From NCBI GenBank assembly GCA_009701115.1, contig WLKR01000062.1, forward strand, positions 1 to 6,588: 6,588 nt of DNA, read 5' to 3'. Shown piece by piece: positions 1-5,932 of the stretch. This DNA comes from Actinomycetota bacterium (GTDB lineage Bacteria > Actinomycetota > Acidimicrobiia > Acidimicrobiales > RAAP-2). A program made the position numbers and the translations under genes. Position 1 is the first letter of the stretch. Every line of letters starts with the position of its first letter. A model generated the notes under the pieces. That model made no database searches and was not told the origin of the DNA. It was given only the letters and a program-made list of their open reading frames with translations.

Positions 1-1110
1 AATGCTCGAATCGAGTCGCGCGAGCGGTGCGCCAAGACAGTGGTGCATCCCAAATCCAAATCCGAGGTGGGGGTTAGGTTCACGATCAAGGATCAGCGCG
101 GTGGGGTTGGCAAAGACTTCGGGGTCACGGTTCGCACTACCAATGAGGATGAAGACCAGACTGCCCTTATCGAGCACGGCACCGGGGATCTCAATGTCTT
201 CGGTCAAGGTCCGACCCGTGAGCTGGACCGGTGAGACGATGCGCAAAAACTCATCCGTCGCGGTGCGATCAAGTTCGGGGCGGGTGCGGAGCTGTTCTTG
301 GGCCACGGGGTCTTGCGCCAGCGCCAGGAGCGAACCGGAAATCAAGTTCATGGTTGTTTCGTGTCCCGCCACCAACAACAAGATGGCCGTACTCAACAGT
401 TCACCTTCGGTGAGCGAGTCCTCGCCATCACGAGCGGCCACGAGCGCACTCAGCAAGTCGTCACCAGGATTGGCTCGCCGTTTCGCGAAGAGATCGTGGA
501 AGTAGAGACCGAAGTGAAGAATGGCTTGATCGCGGGCCGCGCGATCTTCGGCCGTTAACAAGAAGTCGGGGTCAAGTCCTCGAGCCAACATCGCAGACTC
601 TTGTTCGAAGCGCTCGTGGTCCTCATCGGGAATATCGAGCATCTCGCAGATCACGGCCACGGGAATGGCCCAGGCCAACTCGCGGACAGCGTCAAAGGGG
701 GCGCCATCCAGATGCTTAGCAATTATGGCCCGAGTGCGCTCCTCAATAAAAGGTCGCAGCTCGTTCACGCGACGGGGAGTAAAGGCCCGCTGCACGAGAC
801 CACGCAGCCGGGTGTGGTCGGGGGCGTCACGAAAGAGGAAGGGTCGATTGTCGATGCCGGTGGTTCGAATGTTCTCTAACTCTTGCGCGCGAGAGTCACG
901 TCGCATGCCCTTGGGCGCCTTGGCCGGGTCGCCGTTTAAGGCGTCCGCCGAGGCCCCCTTGTGGCGCAAAATCGCGTTGGCATCAGCGTGCTTAGTCACC
1001 ACCCAGTAGCCAGCGGGGGTGAAGTGGACGGGATTCTCTTCGCGGAGTTGATCAAAGAGTGGGCCGGGGTTAGCGGACCAACCTGGTTCGGAGGGGTCGT
1101 AGTGGACCAT
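1..1110 (-). CDS. Cytochrome P450 (partial, C-terminus beyond window start)
   Basis: A soluble bacterial class I type cytochrome P450, a haem-thiolate monooxygenase that would need ferredoxin/reductase partners not present here. The first 370 residues are in the window; the family is usually about 400 long, so only the last 30 to 45 are missing. Visible landmarks in order: N-terminal HYDPSEPGW and a helix A-like [14 protein letters not shown]; the I-helix oxygen-activation motif AGHETT at about 248-253 (E251, T252); the K-helix ExxR as EFLR at 287-290; and the haem loop [15 protein letters not shown] with the cysteine ligand at residue 358. These positions nearly coincide with P450cam numbering, which supports the ATG at 1110. 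The Shine-Dalgarno is poor: AGGT lies 11 bases upstream. The gene starts 13 bases after the coupling-ATPase stop, so co-transcription is likely. Substrate and CYP family cannot be assigned from the sequence alone. Confidence 0.95.
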   Translation of the reverse strand, partial: MVHYDPSEPGWSANPGPLFDQLREENPVHFTPAGYWVVTKHADANAILRHKGASADALNGDPAKAPKGMRRDSRAQELENIRTTGIDNRPFLFRDAPDHTRLRGLVQRAFTPRRVNELRPFIEERTRAIIAKHLDGAPFDAVRELAWAIPVAVICEMLDIPDEDHERFEQESAMLARGLDPDFLLTAEDRAARDQAILHFGLYFHDLFAKRRANPGDDLLSALVAARDGEDSLTEGELLSTAILLLVAGHETTMNLISGSLLALAQDPVAQEQLRTRPELDRTATDEFLRIVSPVQLTGRTLTEDIEIPGAVLDKGSLVFILIGSANRDPEVFANPTALILDREPNPHLGFGFGMHHCLGAPLARLDSSI

Positions 1111-1123
1111 GTAGGCATCGTAC

Positions 1124-2317
1124 CTAGATTGGCGCTTGACCTCGCCACCGTAAGTGGCGATCTCGGAACCAGGGCACCACGCGAACCCGCATTCTCGGCA
1201 GTCCCCCACTAATGACAATGGCATATCCCCGACCCAGTCGCCGTAGGTAGTCCGCATTGACAGGTCGGTCCTTCTTGGCCGGTTCCAACACGCTGGGTAG
1301 CAACTCTCCCACGTGGGAATCAACTAATCCCCCGAAGACAATCCGCGACGTGTGGTTGTTCACCACCGTGGCCGCCTTGTCGGCCCAACGGGCCCGAACC
1401 TGGGCAAAGTCTTGAAAGACGGTCACCAGCGTGACGTTGAGTCCACTCACCGTGGCCGCTATCTGGTCCAAATCTTCAAGGGGCGCAATCGATGCAGCCT
1501 CGTCGAGAACTACGAGCAGGCGTGGGGCCCGTCCTTCGCTGGCCCGACGTTCCTGTTCGTCCAACACGGTTCGCAGGGCTCCACGAAAGAGTCCTTCATA
1601 GTGGCGGTGGTCGGTACGCGGCGCACAGAGGTAGAGCGTGTTCTCTCCGTCCAGGACATCGCGCACTCGCGCTAACGGTTGTGAAATCTGCCAGGGCAAG
1701 AGCATGGCCTCCATGGTGGCGCAGACGGCATCTTGGGTTCGGGGTTCCATTAACTCGAGCGACGTCACGATGGCGTCAACCTCTGGTCCGAGCACACCGT
1801 CTCGCAAGGTGCTGAACCGGCGAGCCTCAATCATCGCCCGCACATCAAAGATCGTTCCCCCGCGGCTGACGGTGGCCGTCATGATGGCCCCCAAACTTTT
1901 AACGGCCAGCGCATTCCAAAACTCTGATTCAGCCGAGGTGCGATCTTTCCCCGTGAGTACGAGGTCGCGGGCGATAGCGAGACCGGTCCGAAGTGATGTC
2001 ACGCCTTCGAGAGGGTCCCACGTCATACCGGTCTCGCTAGCGGGATCAATAACCCGAGTCGTACCAACCAGCGACCGCCACGATCCGGTGACCTCGAGCA
2101 CGTCGTGCTTCACCGACGTCACGATTACTGGTCCGTGCCATCGAAGAATCGCGGGCATCACGAGGCCCGTGGTCTTACCCACCTGGGTCGGACCTACGAC
2201 GAGGAGTGATGACCGTGGCGGCACATAGAGAGTCGGTGGGATTGGCATTCCCCCGAACACCCGGCGACCAAGTGATGGTGTATCTCGCCGTCGATACATC
2301 GTCCCACTCGCCCTCAA
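1124..2317 (-). CDS. VirD4/TraG-like type IV coupling ATPase, lacking N-terminal membrane anchor
   Basis: A 397-aa P-loop ATPase of the VirD4/TraG/TraD coupling-protein family, which delivers DNA or protein substrates to a type IV secretion channel. Seen: Walker A GPTQVGKT at 42-49; a following strand with [10 protein letters not shown] at 64-73, matching the family's typical sequence after Walker A; DPLEG near 101-105; Walker [10 protein letters not shown] at about 267-275 (D272, E273); then VTVFQD near 298-303 and [11 protein letters not shown] at 320-330, equivalents of later coupling-protein motifs. Classical members run 500-700 aa and begin with two transmembrane helices. This one has only about 35 residues before the ATPase domain and no hydrophobic segment there. 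The TTG start at 2317 is chosen because GGAG lies 7 bases upstream and the TTG overlaps the previous stop as TTGA. The ATG at 2299 is the alternative. A cytosolic motor is inferred, probably docking on the neighbouring membrane subunits. Confidence 0.9.
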   Translation of the reverse strand: MRASGTMYRRRDTPSLGRRVFGGMPIPPTLYVPPRSSLLVVGPTQVGKTTGLVMPAILRWHGPVIVTSVKHDVLEVTGSWRSLVGTTRVIDPASETGMTWDPLEGVTSLRTGLAIARDLVLTGKDRTSAESEFWNALAVKSLGAIMTATVSRGGTIFDVRAMIEARRFSTLRDGVLGPEVDAIVTSLELMEPRTQDAVCATMEAMLLPWQISQPLARVRDVLDGENTLYLCAPRTDHRHYEGLFRGALRTVLDEQERRASEGRAPRLLVVLDEAASIAPLEDLDQIAATVSGLNVTLVTVFQDFAQVRARWADKAATVVNNHTSRIVFGGLVDSHVGELLPSVLEPAKKDRPVNADYLRRLGRGYAIVISGGLPRMRVRVVPWFRDRHLRWRGQAPI

Positions 2318-3453
2318 CGCATCGCTCCATCGGAATCGACGAGGGGTAGGTCTTCGAGGGTGGGCTCAAGGTGCACGACGCTGCTTGAGGTTCCGTAGCG
2401 CACGAGGGCGCTGCCTCGAGGCAAGGCCACCAGATACTGCGCTTCGAGTTCGCTCATCCCGATCGTCTCTTTAACTGCACCGAGGTCACCTTCGGCGTGG
2501 CAAAACAGGAAATAGGTTGAGCAGTCGCGTATGAGACCAACTGCCCGTGAGCGGCTCGCCGAACCAAGTTCACCGGCGCCATCGGCGTCGAGCAGACGAT
2601 GAACAACGGCCACGTTGGCGATGCCCCGGGCCCGAGCCAACTTCCACGCCCCCTGCAACCACGTGGTCGCAAACTCATTTTGTAGCAGAGCCCACGCTTC
2701 ATCAATGACTAGATAGCCCGGCACGGTCGGATCGGCGAGTCGATGGCTAGCCATGTTCCATCCCACGAGAGCGGCCACCGCGAGTGACTCCGACAACCAC
2801 CACTGCGACATATCGAGAACGACAAGGGCGGCCGTGTTGGTAAGGGCCGGGCCGGGACCGTCGATCAGGCCAGCGAGATCCCCCATAACAAATCGCCGCA
2901 CCGTGGCGGCCATCGCGTCGTCGACACCGCTGCAGGTGCGCCAGAGGCTCTCCATTGGTCGCGAGCTGTGAGAACAGGCACCACTCCTCCACGCCTGTTC
3001 TAGGGTCGCTCGTTCGATATCGCTCAAGTGCTCTCCACGCGCCGTACTTATGAGCGCGGTTAAGAAATTGAGATTGTCACCCTCACTCTCGACGAAGGGA
3101 TTCCACCAAGAACTGGTGCCGAGACGCACGACGACGCCACTGCGGGCTTGGGCCAACATCCCGTACTCACCCTTGGGATCCAAAATGACTGCCGAGCGAT
3201 TTCGCTCCAGTCCCCTGGCGACCATCATTTTCACCACGGTGCTCTTCCCCGCACCGATGCTGCCAATCACGGCCACATTGGGACTGGTCACGATGCCGGC
3301 TCGATAGGCATCAAAGGGGTCAAAGACGAATTGAGTGCCACGAACGACGCGACCCAGCGGGAGTCCCGAGAGTCCCGTACCGGCGTCGTGCAGCGGGAGG
3401 CGAAAGCTATTCAGCTGCGAACTCGTGGCCCAATGGGTCCAGATTGGGCTCAC
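2314..3453 (-). CDS. VirB4/TraC-type conjugation ATPase (ATPase core only)
   Basis: A 379-aa protein corresponding to the C-terminal motor domain of VirB4, the ATPase that energises type IV secretion assembly and transport at the inner membrane. Seen: FVFDPFDAY at 42-50, typical of the strand region just before the P-loop; Walker A GSIGAGKST at 64-72; ILDPKGEYG at 90-98; a WWNPF segment at 116-120; VVLDMS at 211-216; Walker B YLVIDEAW at 247-254 (D251, E252); and a C-terminal sensor region with ETIGMSELE and LPRGSALVRYG. Full VirB4 proteins are about 800 aa; here the N-terminal half is a separate gene immediately upstream. The GTG start at 3453 gives a GTGA overlap with that gene's stop and has a G-rich SD-like run (3460-3464) 6 bases upstream. 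The reading frame stays open further upstream to 3594, but that stretch lies inside the preceding gene and looks non-native (Arg/Cys-rich, no family motif). Confidence 0.9.
   Translation of the reverse strand: MSPIWTHWATSSQLNSFRLPLHDAGTGLSGLPLGRVVRGTQFVFDPFDAYRAGIVTSPNVAVIGSIGAGKSTVVKMMVARGLERNRSAVILDPKGEYGMLAQARSGVVVRLGTSSWWNPFVESEGDNLNFLTALISTARGEHLSDIERATLEQAWRSGACSHSSRPMESLWRTCSGVDDAMAATVRRFVMGDLAGLIDGPGPALTNTAALVVLDMSQWWLSESLAVAALVGWNMASHRLADPTVPGYLVIDEAWALLQNEFATTWLQGAWKLARARGIANVAVVHRLLDADGAGELGSASRSRAVGLIRDCSTYFLFCHAEGDLGAVKETIGMSELEAQYLVALPRGSALVRYGTSSSVVHLEPTLEDLPLVDSDGAMR
2325..2328 (-). promoter_or_regulatory. Ribosome binding site GGAG of the coupling ATPase gene (TTG start)
   Basis: GGAG 7 bases before the TTG at 2317, within the end of the VirB4-type gene. 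It favours TTG over the ATG 18 bases downstream and mirrors the arrangement at the TrbL-like gene. Confidence 0.65.
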
Positions 3454-4487
3454 TCCCCGCCCCCGCCGTGGACGAGCACAAACAAGTCGATTTGCTGACC
3501 CCAGCACCGCTGGGTCTTGACGCCGGTCGATCGAGCGTGCGCCGTGGCGGTACGGACACGTTGCTGTAGTTCCCTCACCGAACCAGCTCGACACGTAAGA
3601 AGGAGTGCGATGCGCAGCAGGGCGTCACCTTGCGTTACGAGTTGCTCGCGCTCGGTCACCGCGCGGTGTTCCACGGCTCGCTGCATGGATGGTGAAAATC
3701 CCAACGTTCGGGCCAGCTGATCATCGCTACGAGTGGCGTGACTCGCTCGCCGTACTCGGCGCAGCGCTTTACGCCGTGGTTGGACCTCACCGTGTAACGA
3801 GACCTCCCACTCGGCAGTGGGCGAACGTAAACGGTCGAAGACACTGTTCACATCGGTGGTATCGGCCAGCACGCGCAGCGACGCCACGAAACAAGTGGCA
3901 TCGCGAACGTACGACCACTCTTCACGAAACCACGATGACGTGAGAGACCAGGGGTGAGGGACGGTGACCGCTCGCCAGGGAGCGGGCCACTTTGTCTCTC
4001 GATCAACCCAGAGTGATGCTGCCGGCACTCCGTCATAGTGGTAGTCGTACAGAGCAAACCTCGTCGGCTCGTCGTACGAGGCGAACTGGCGGAGCATGAG
4101 TTCGAAGGCGCGCCATTGTGATCCTGCAATCTCTGTGAGATCGCCTCGACCAAGGAATGTGGCCGTTGCCCAACGCTGGATTCGGCGACCTCGCAAGAAA
4201 AGATGAGTATCGCCCCCCTCGCTCTCGTAGCGGCAGGCCGTCCATCGTGACCGGGAGATGAAGCGAAACGCCGTGGTCACCCATGTGCCGAGCGACTCAC
4301 CATCGACAGGCAGGAACAGCAGAGCCGAACCACCGAGGACGAGGAGCGCAATGCTCATCGATCCGTGGCCCGACACAATCAAAGTGAGCGTGAGTAGTCC
4401 GCCGGCGAGCGCGCCAACAACGGGCACTGCTCCGTAGCGCAAGTATTGACTACTGGAGCGCCGTAGGGCCAGAGGACTACTCGTCAT
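3450..4487 (-). CDS. SCO6880/PrgI-like T4SS membrane protein (VirB3 plus VirB4 N-domain equivalent)
   Basis: A 345-aa protein resembling the actinobacterial SCO6880 family, whose members sit next to a VirB4-type ATPase in conjugation loci. Seen: a short basic N-terminus; two closely spaced hydrophobic segments at about 17-38 and 44-60, like PrgI/VirB3; an aromatic/basic FRFISRSRW just after them; then a soluble portion with no P-loop. Its last 70 residues (TEREQLVTQGDALLRIALLL onward) look like the end of the VirB4 N-terminal (CagE/TrbE/VirB) domain. It probably forms the membrane-docked half of a split VirB4 with the ATPase encoded downstream. The ATG at 4487 is preferred: GGG lies 6 bases upstream and the overlap with the TrbL-like gene is only 11 bases. 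The longer reading up to 4592 would overlap that gene by over 100 bases and adds an Arg-rich, non-family stretch. Family assignment is from memory and moderately sure. Confidence 0.75.
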   Translation of the reverse strand: MTSSPLALRRSSSQYLRYGAVPVVGALAGGLLTLTLIVSGHGSMSIALLVLGGSALLFLPVDGESLGTWVTTAFRFISRSRWTACRYESEGGDTHLFLRGRRIQRWATATFLGRGDLTEIAGSQWRAFELMLRQFASYDEPTRFALYDYHYDGVPAASLWVDRETKWPAPWRAVTVPHPWSLTSSWFREEWSYVRDATCFVASLRVLADTTDVNSVFDRLRSPTAEWEVSLHGEVQPRRKALRRVRRASHATRSDDQLARTLGFSPSMQRAVEHRAVTEREQLVTQGDALLRIALLLTCRAGSVRELQQRVRTATAHARSTGVKTQRCWGQQIDLFVLVHGGGGE

Positions 4488-5586
4488 CCCATTCCCATCC
4501 CATGACCGGACCCATCTCGTCGCGTAACACCACGGGGCGACCCGTGCGCACCGGTGGCGCGACAATCGGCGCCGGTGGGCGCGGCCCGTCATTAATTGGA
4601 GGCATCGGCTGTTCAGGTACTCCTTGCCACATAGATAGGCCCAGGTCCTCAGGGGGATCTGGCGTTACGGGCATCTTGGAGGGAAGCATCTGGCTCACCG
4701 CCCGGGCGACGGGATGGTTGGTTGCGCCGGCGGCCGAACTCACGGTGCGCTGACGGAATCCTTCGAATGAATGGGCGGCGGCGTGGCTGGCCAAGGGCGC
4801 TACTCGCAGGACCAAGTAGGGGGTAAAGCCCGCTAGGGCCAAGGTAGCGGCACCGATCACAATCGATGTGCCATTGCTGGAGGCCATGCCGGATAGTCCG
4901 AGACTGAGCGCCAGAACTACCGCCACCTTGCTGAGGGCCACCGCCACAAAGGCCTCCACGAGTCGCCCGGCAATTCGTCGCGCCGGGGCCCACACCAACG
5001 CCGCCACAATGAGCGGCATCGTACAGAGGAGGAGGGCGAGCACAATGTTGCGAAGAACTAATTCCACCCACAGCAGCAGGGCCGCCAGCAGGCAGAGAAC
5101 GGTCATCGCAAACATTGAAAAAGTGGGTGCGGTGGCACTGATTTGATCAGAGGCCAACGACAACTGTGCCGTCACGTCACCACTCACCACAGTGGCCAGT
5201 CCGTCCGCGAGGCGTAGGACCAAGGTGGCCAGCGTTGGTCCCACCAGTGTGGCCACAATGCCGAGGGGCAGAAACGTGGCAGTGTGACGGACCAAACTCG
5301 CACCGTCGTTGCGCCACAGTCCGTGCACGACACTCGCCAAGAGGGCGAGCAAGGCGATGAGCGGACTAATCGACGCCACGCGCACGTACTCCTGCCGAAC
5401 GTACGTAGTCACGATGTGCGGCGCCGTGGTCTGCGCCATGAGGGCACCGGTAGCTGACAGCCACGTGTGGGCGTCACCCGTCACCCACGAGGCCACTGAC
5501 GAAATGATTGAACCACCCACCCCACTGAGAGATTCACTCGTGACGCAATTAACCGGGGACGTCAGACAGCTCCATAGACCAATCAA
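4477..5586 (-). CDS. TrbL/VirB6-like polytopic T4SS membrane protein
   Basis: A 369-aa integral membrane protein, the probable inner-membrane pore subunit of the system. Seen: a roughly 70-residue N-terminal region with two cysteines, C7 and C14; six hydrophobic segments near 72-90, 103-124, 156-176, 177-199, 210-231 and 240-262; then a C-terminal tail from about 300 rich in proline, ending in an acidic WEWDDE. The paired central helices with a conserved-looking WVELVLRN between them, and a lysine (K220) in the fifth segment, match my recollection of actinobacterial TrbL-like proteins, which also carry a Cys pair at the N-terminus. The TTG start at 5586 is chosen because GGAG lies 7 bases upstream and the TTG overlaps the stop of the preceding small membrane protein as TTGA. 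The Pro-rich tail is likely cytosolic and could contact the ATPases; that is inference. Confidence 0.82.
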   Translation of the reverse strand: MIGLWSCLTSPVNCVTSESLSGVGGSIISSVASWVTGDAHTWLSATGALMAQTTAPHIVTTYVRQEYVRVASISPLIALLALLASVVHGLWRNDGASLVRHTATFLPLGIVATLVGPTLATLVLRLADGLATVVSGDVTAQLSLASDQISATAPTFSMFAMTVLCLLAALLLWVELVLRNIVLALLLCTMPLIVAALVWAPARRIAGRLVEAFVAVALSKVAVVLALSLGLSGMASSNGTSIVIGAATLALAGFTPYLVLRVAPLASHAAAHSFEGFRQRTVSSAAGATNHPVARAVSQMLPSKMPVTPDPPEDLGLSMWQGVPEQPMPPINDGPRPPAPIVAPPVRTGRPVVLRDEMGPVMGWEWDDE

Positions 5587-5867
5587 CGAACGGCTCCACC
5601 GGCGTGAAAGAAGAAGTTAACAATGGTCGGAGCGGCACCAATGAGTATGGCGGCGGCTACCGACGTGAACACGGCGCGACGTCCAGTTGATGATTGGTGC
5701 ATATTTTGCGCGTGACTACCGAGAGCCCACATGGCCGCCCCGACAACGAAGGCCACCAGCGCACCAACCAGAGCCCAGGCGGCGAGCCCGTTCGCGAACT
5801 GCTGCAGTACGGCCGAGCCCGGCAGTGCAGTCGGGGAGGGGGTGAGATGAACATCGGCAAAACGCAT
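5583..5867 (-). CDS. Small two-helix membrane protein, DUF6112/VirB2-pilin-like
   Basis: A 94-aa protein, first gene of the minus-strand unit. Seen: a short N-terminus, the motif LPGSAVLQQFANGLAAWAL at about 15-33, a hydrophobic helix at 28-49, a polar loop GSHAQNMHQSSTGRRA at 50-65, and a second helix at about 64-86 ending in INFFF-like TIVNFFFHAGG. This layout matches actinobacterial DUF6112 proteins found in conjugation loci and is pilin-like (VirB2/TrbC) in topology, although no signal peptide or cyclisation site is evident. A role as a small channel or pilus-like subunit is inferred from position and topology only. The ATG at 5867 is chosen over the GTG at 5903 because GGAG sits 7 bases upstream of the ATG, while the longer form adds a polar basic stretch (WRFRMRF) with no family counterpart. 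Confidence 0.82.
   Translation of the reverse strand: MRFADVHLTPSPTALPGSAVLQQFANGLAAWALVGALVAFVVGAAMWALGSHAQNMHQSSTGRRAVFTSVAAAILIGAAPTIVNFFFHAGGAVR
5594..5597 (-). promoter_or_regulatory. Ribosome binding site GGAG of the TrbL-like gene (TTG start)
   Basis: GGAG 7 bases before the TTG at 5586, located inside the last codons of the preceding gene. It supports an unusual TTG initiation that overlaps the upstream stop as TTGA, implying translational coupling. Confidence 0.65.
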
Positions 5868-5932
5868 ACGAAATCTCCAATTTCTTTGAGTGGAAGGAGT
5901 CACCTAACGGTCGCGCCGTGAGAGAATGAAGC
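5868..5932. promoter_or_regulatory. Divergent intergenic region, presumed promoters of both units
   Basis: These 65 bases are the only real gap in the window and lie between two genes pointing away from each other, so they should hold the promoter of at least the secretion operon and probably of the kinase gene. I see no convincing -35/-10 pair on either strand. A TTGAGT at 5886-5891 on the plus strand is -35-like but lacks a well-spaced -10. Promoter elements may extend into either gene, or the kinase transcript may be nearly leaderless. Its function is inferred from the divergent layout. Confidence 0.4.
5875..5878 (-). promoter_or_regulatory. Ribosome binding site GGAG of the small membrane protein gene
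   Basis: GGAG 7 bases before the ATG at 5867. It decides the start in favour of this ATG over the upstream in-frame GTG at 5903. The same GGAG-N7 arrangement recurs at two other genes of this operon. Confidence 0.7.

Larger units (their letters stand above)
1124..5867 (-). other. Five-gene type IV secretion system-like operon
   Basis: Five consecutive minus-strand genes overlap by 4, 11, 4 and 4 bases: small membrane protein, TrbL/VirB6-like, SCO6880/PrgI-like, VirB4-type ATPase, VirD4/TraG-like ATPase. Such tight packing indicates one transcript with coupled translation and balanced subunit amounts. The order corresponds to the inner-membrane core and motors of actinobacterial conjugation systems. 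No relaxase, VirB8-like, VirB1/NlpC-P60 hydrolase, integrase or attachment site is visible, though such genes could lie beyond the P450 or further away. Whether it moves DNA or protein cannot be told from the sequence. Confidence 0.75.

Noticed and set aside
1..1009. Several open frames on the plus strand across the P450 (for example near 2-505, 601-879 and 665-1009)
   Set aside because: They mirror the minus-strand P450, whose I-helix, ExxR and haem motifs are all in one frame. The plus-strand proteins show no recognisable motifs and low-complexity Arg/Ser content.
1111..1257. The P450 frame stays open upstream and would add a Cys-rich [11 protein letters not shown] segment, possibly a zinc-binding extension
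   Set aside because: It would overlap the C-terminal coding part of the coupling ATPase by over 100 bases. P450 family N-termini begin near HYDP, and the numbering of E251, R290 and C358 fits the start at 1110.
1638..2228. 196-codon open frame on the plus strand
   Set aside because: It is antisense to the coupling ATPase, which carries clear Walker A and B motifs. It is an overlap artefact of the GC-rich third positions.
3454..3594. Longer N-terminus for the VirB4-type ATPase starting at 3594
   Set aside because: It lies wholly inside the SCO6880-like gene and is Arg/Cys-rich without family resemblance. The GTG at 3453 gives a standard 4-base overlap.
4488..4592. Longer N-terminus for the SCO6880-like protein starting at 4592
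   Set aside because: It overlaps the Pro-rich tail of the TrbL-like gene by over 100 bases, and its Arg/His/Cys-rich content looks like frame-shadow sequence.
5899..5920. Possible PHO-box-like direct repeat (GTCACC then GTCGCG, 11 bases apart) in the divergent spacer
   Set aside because: Only about five of eleven positions agree between the two units, which is within chance for this base composition. It is not strong enough to call a RegX3 or PhoP site.
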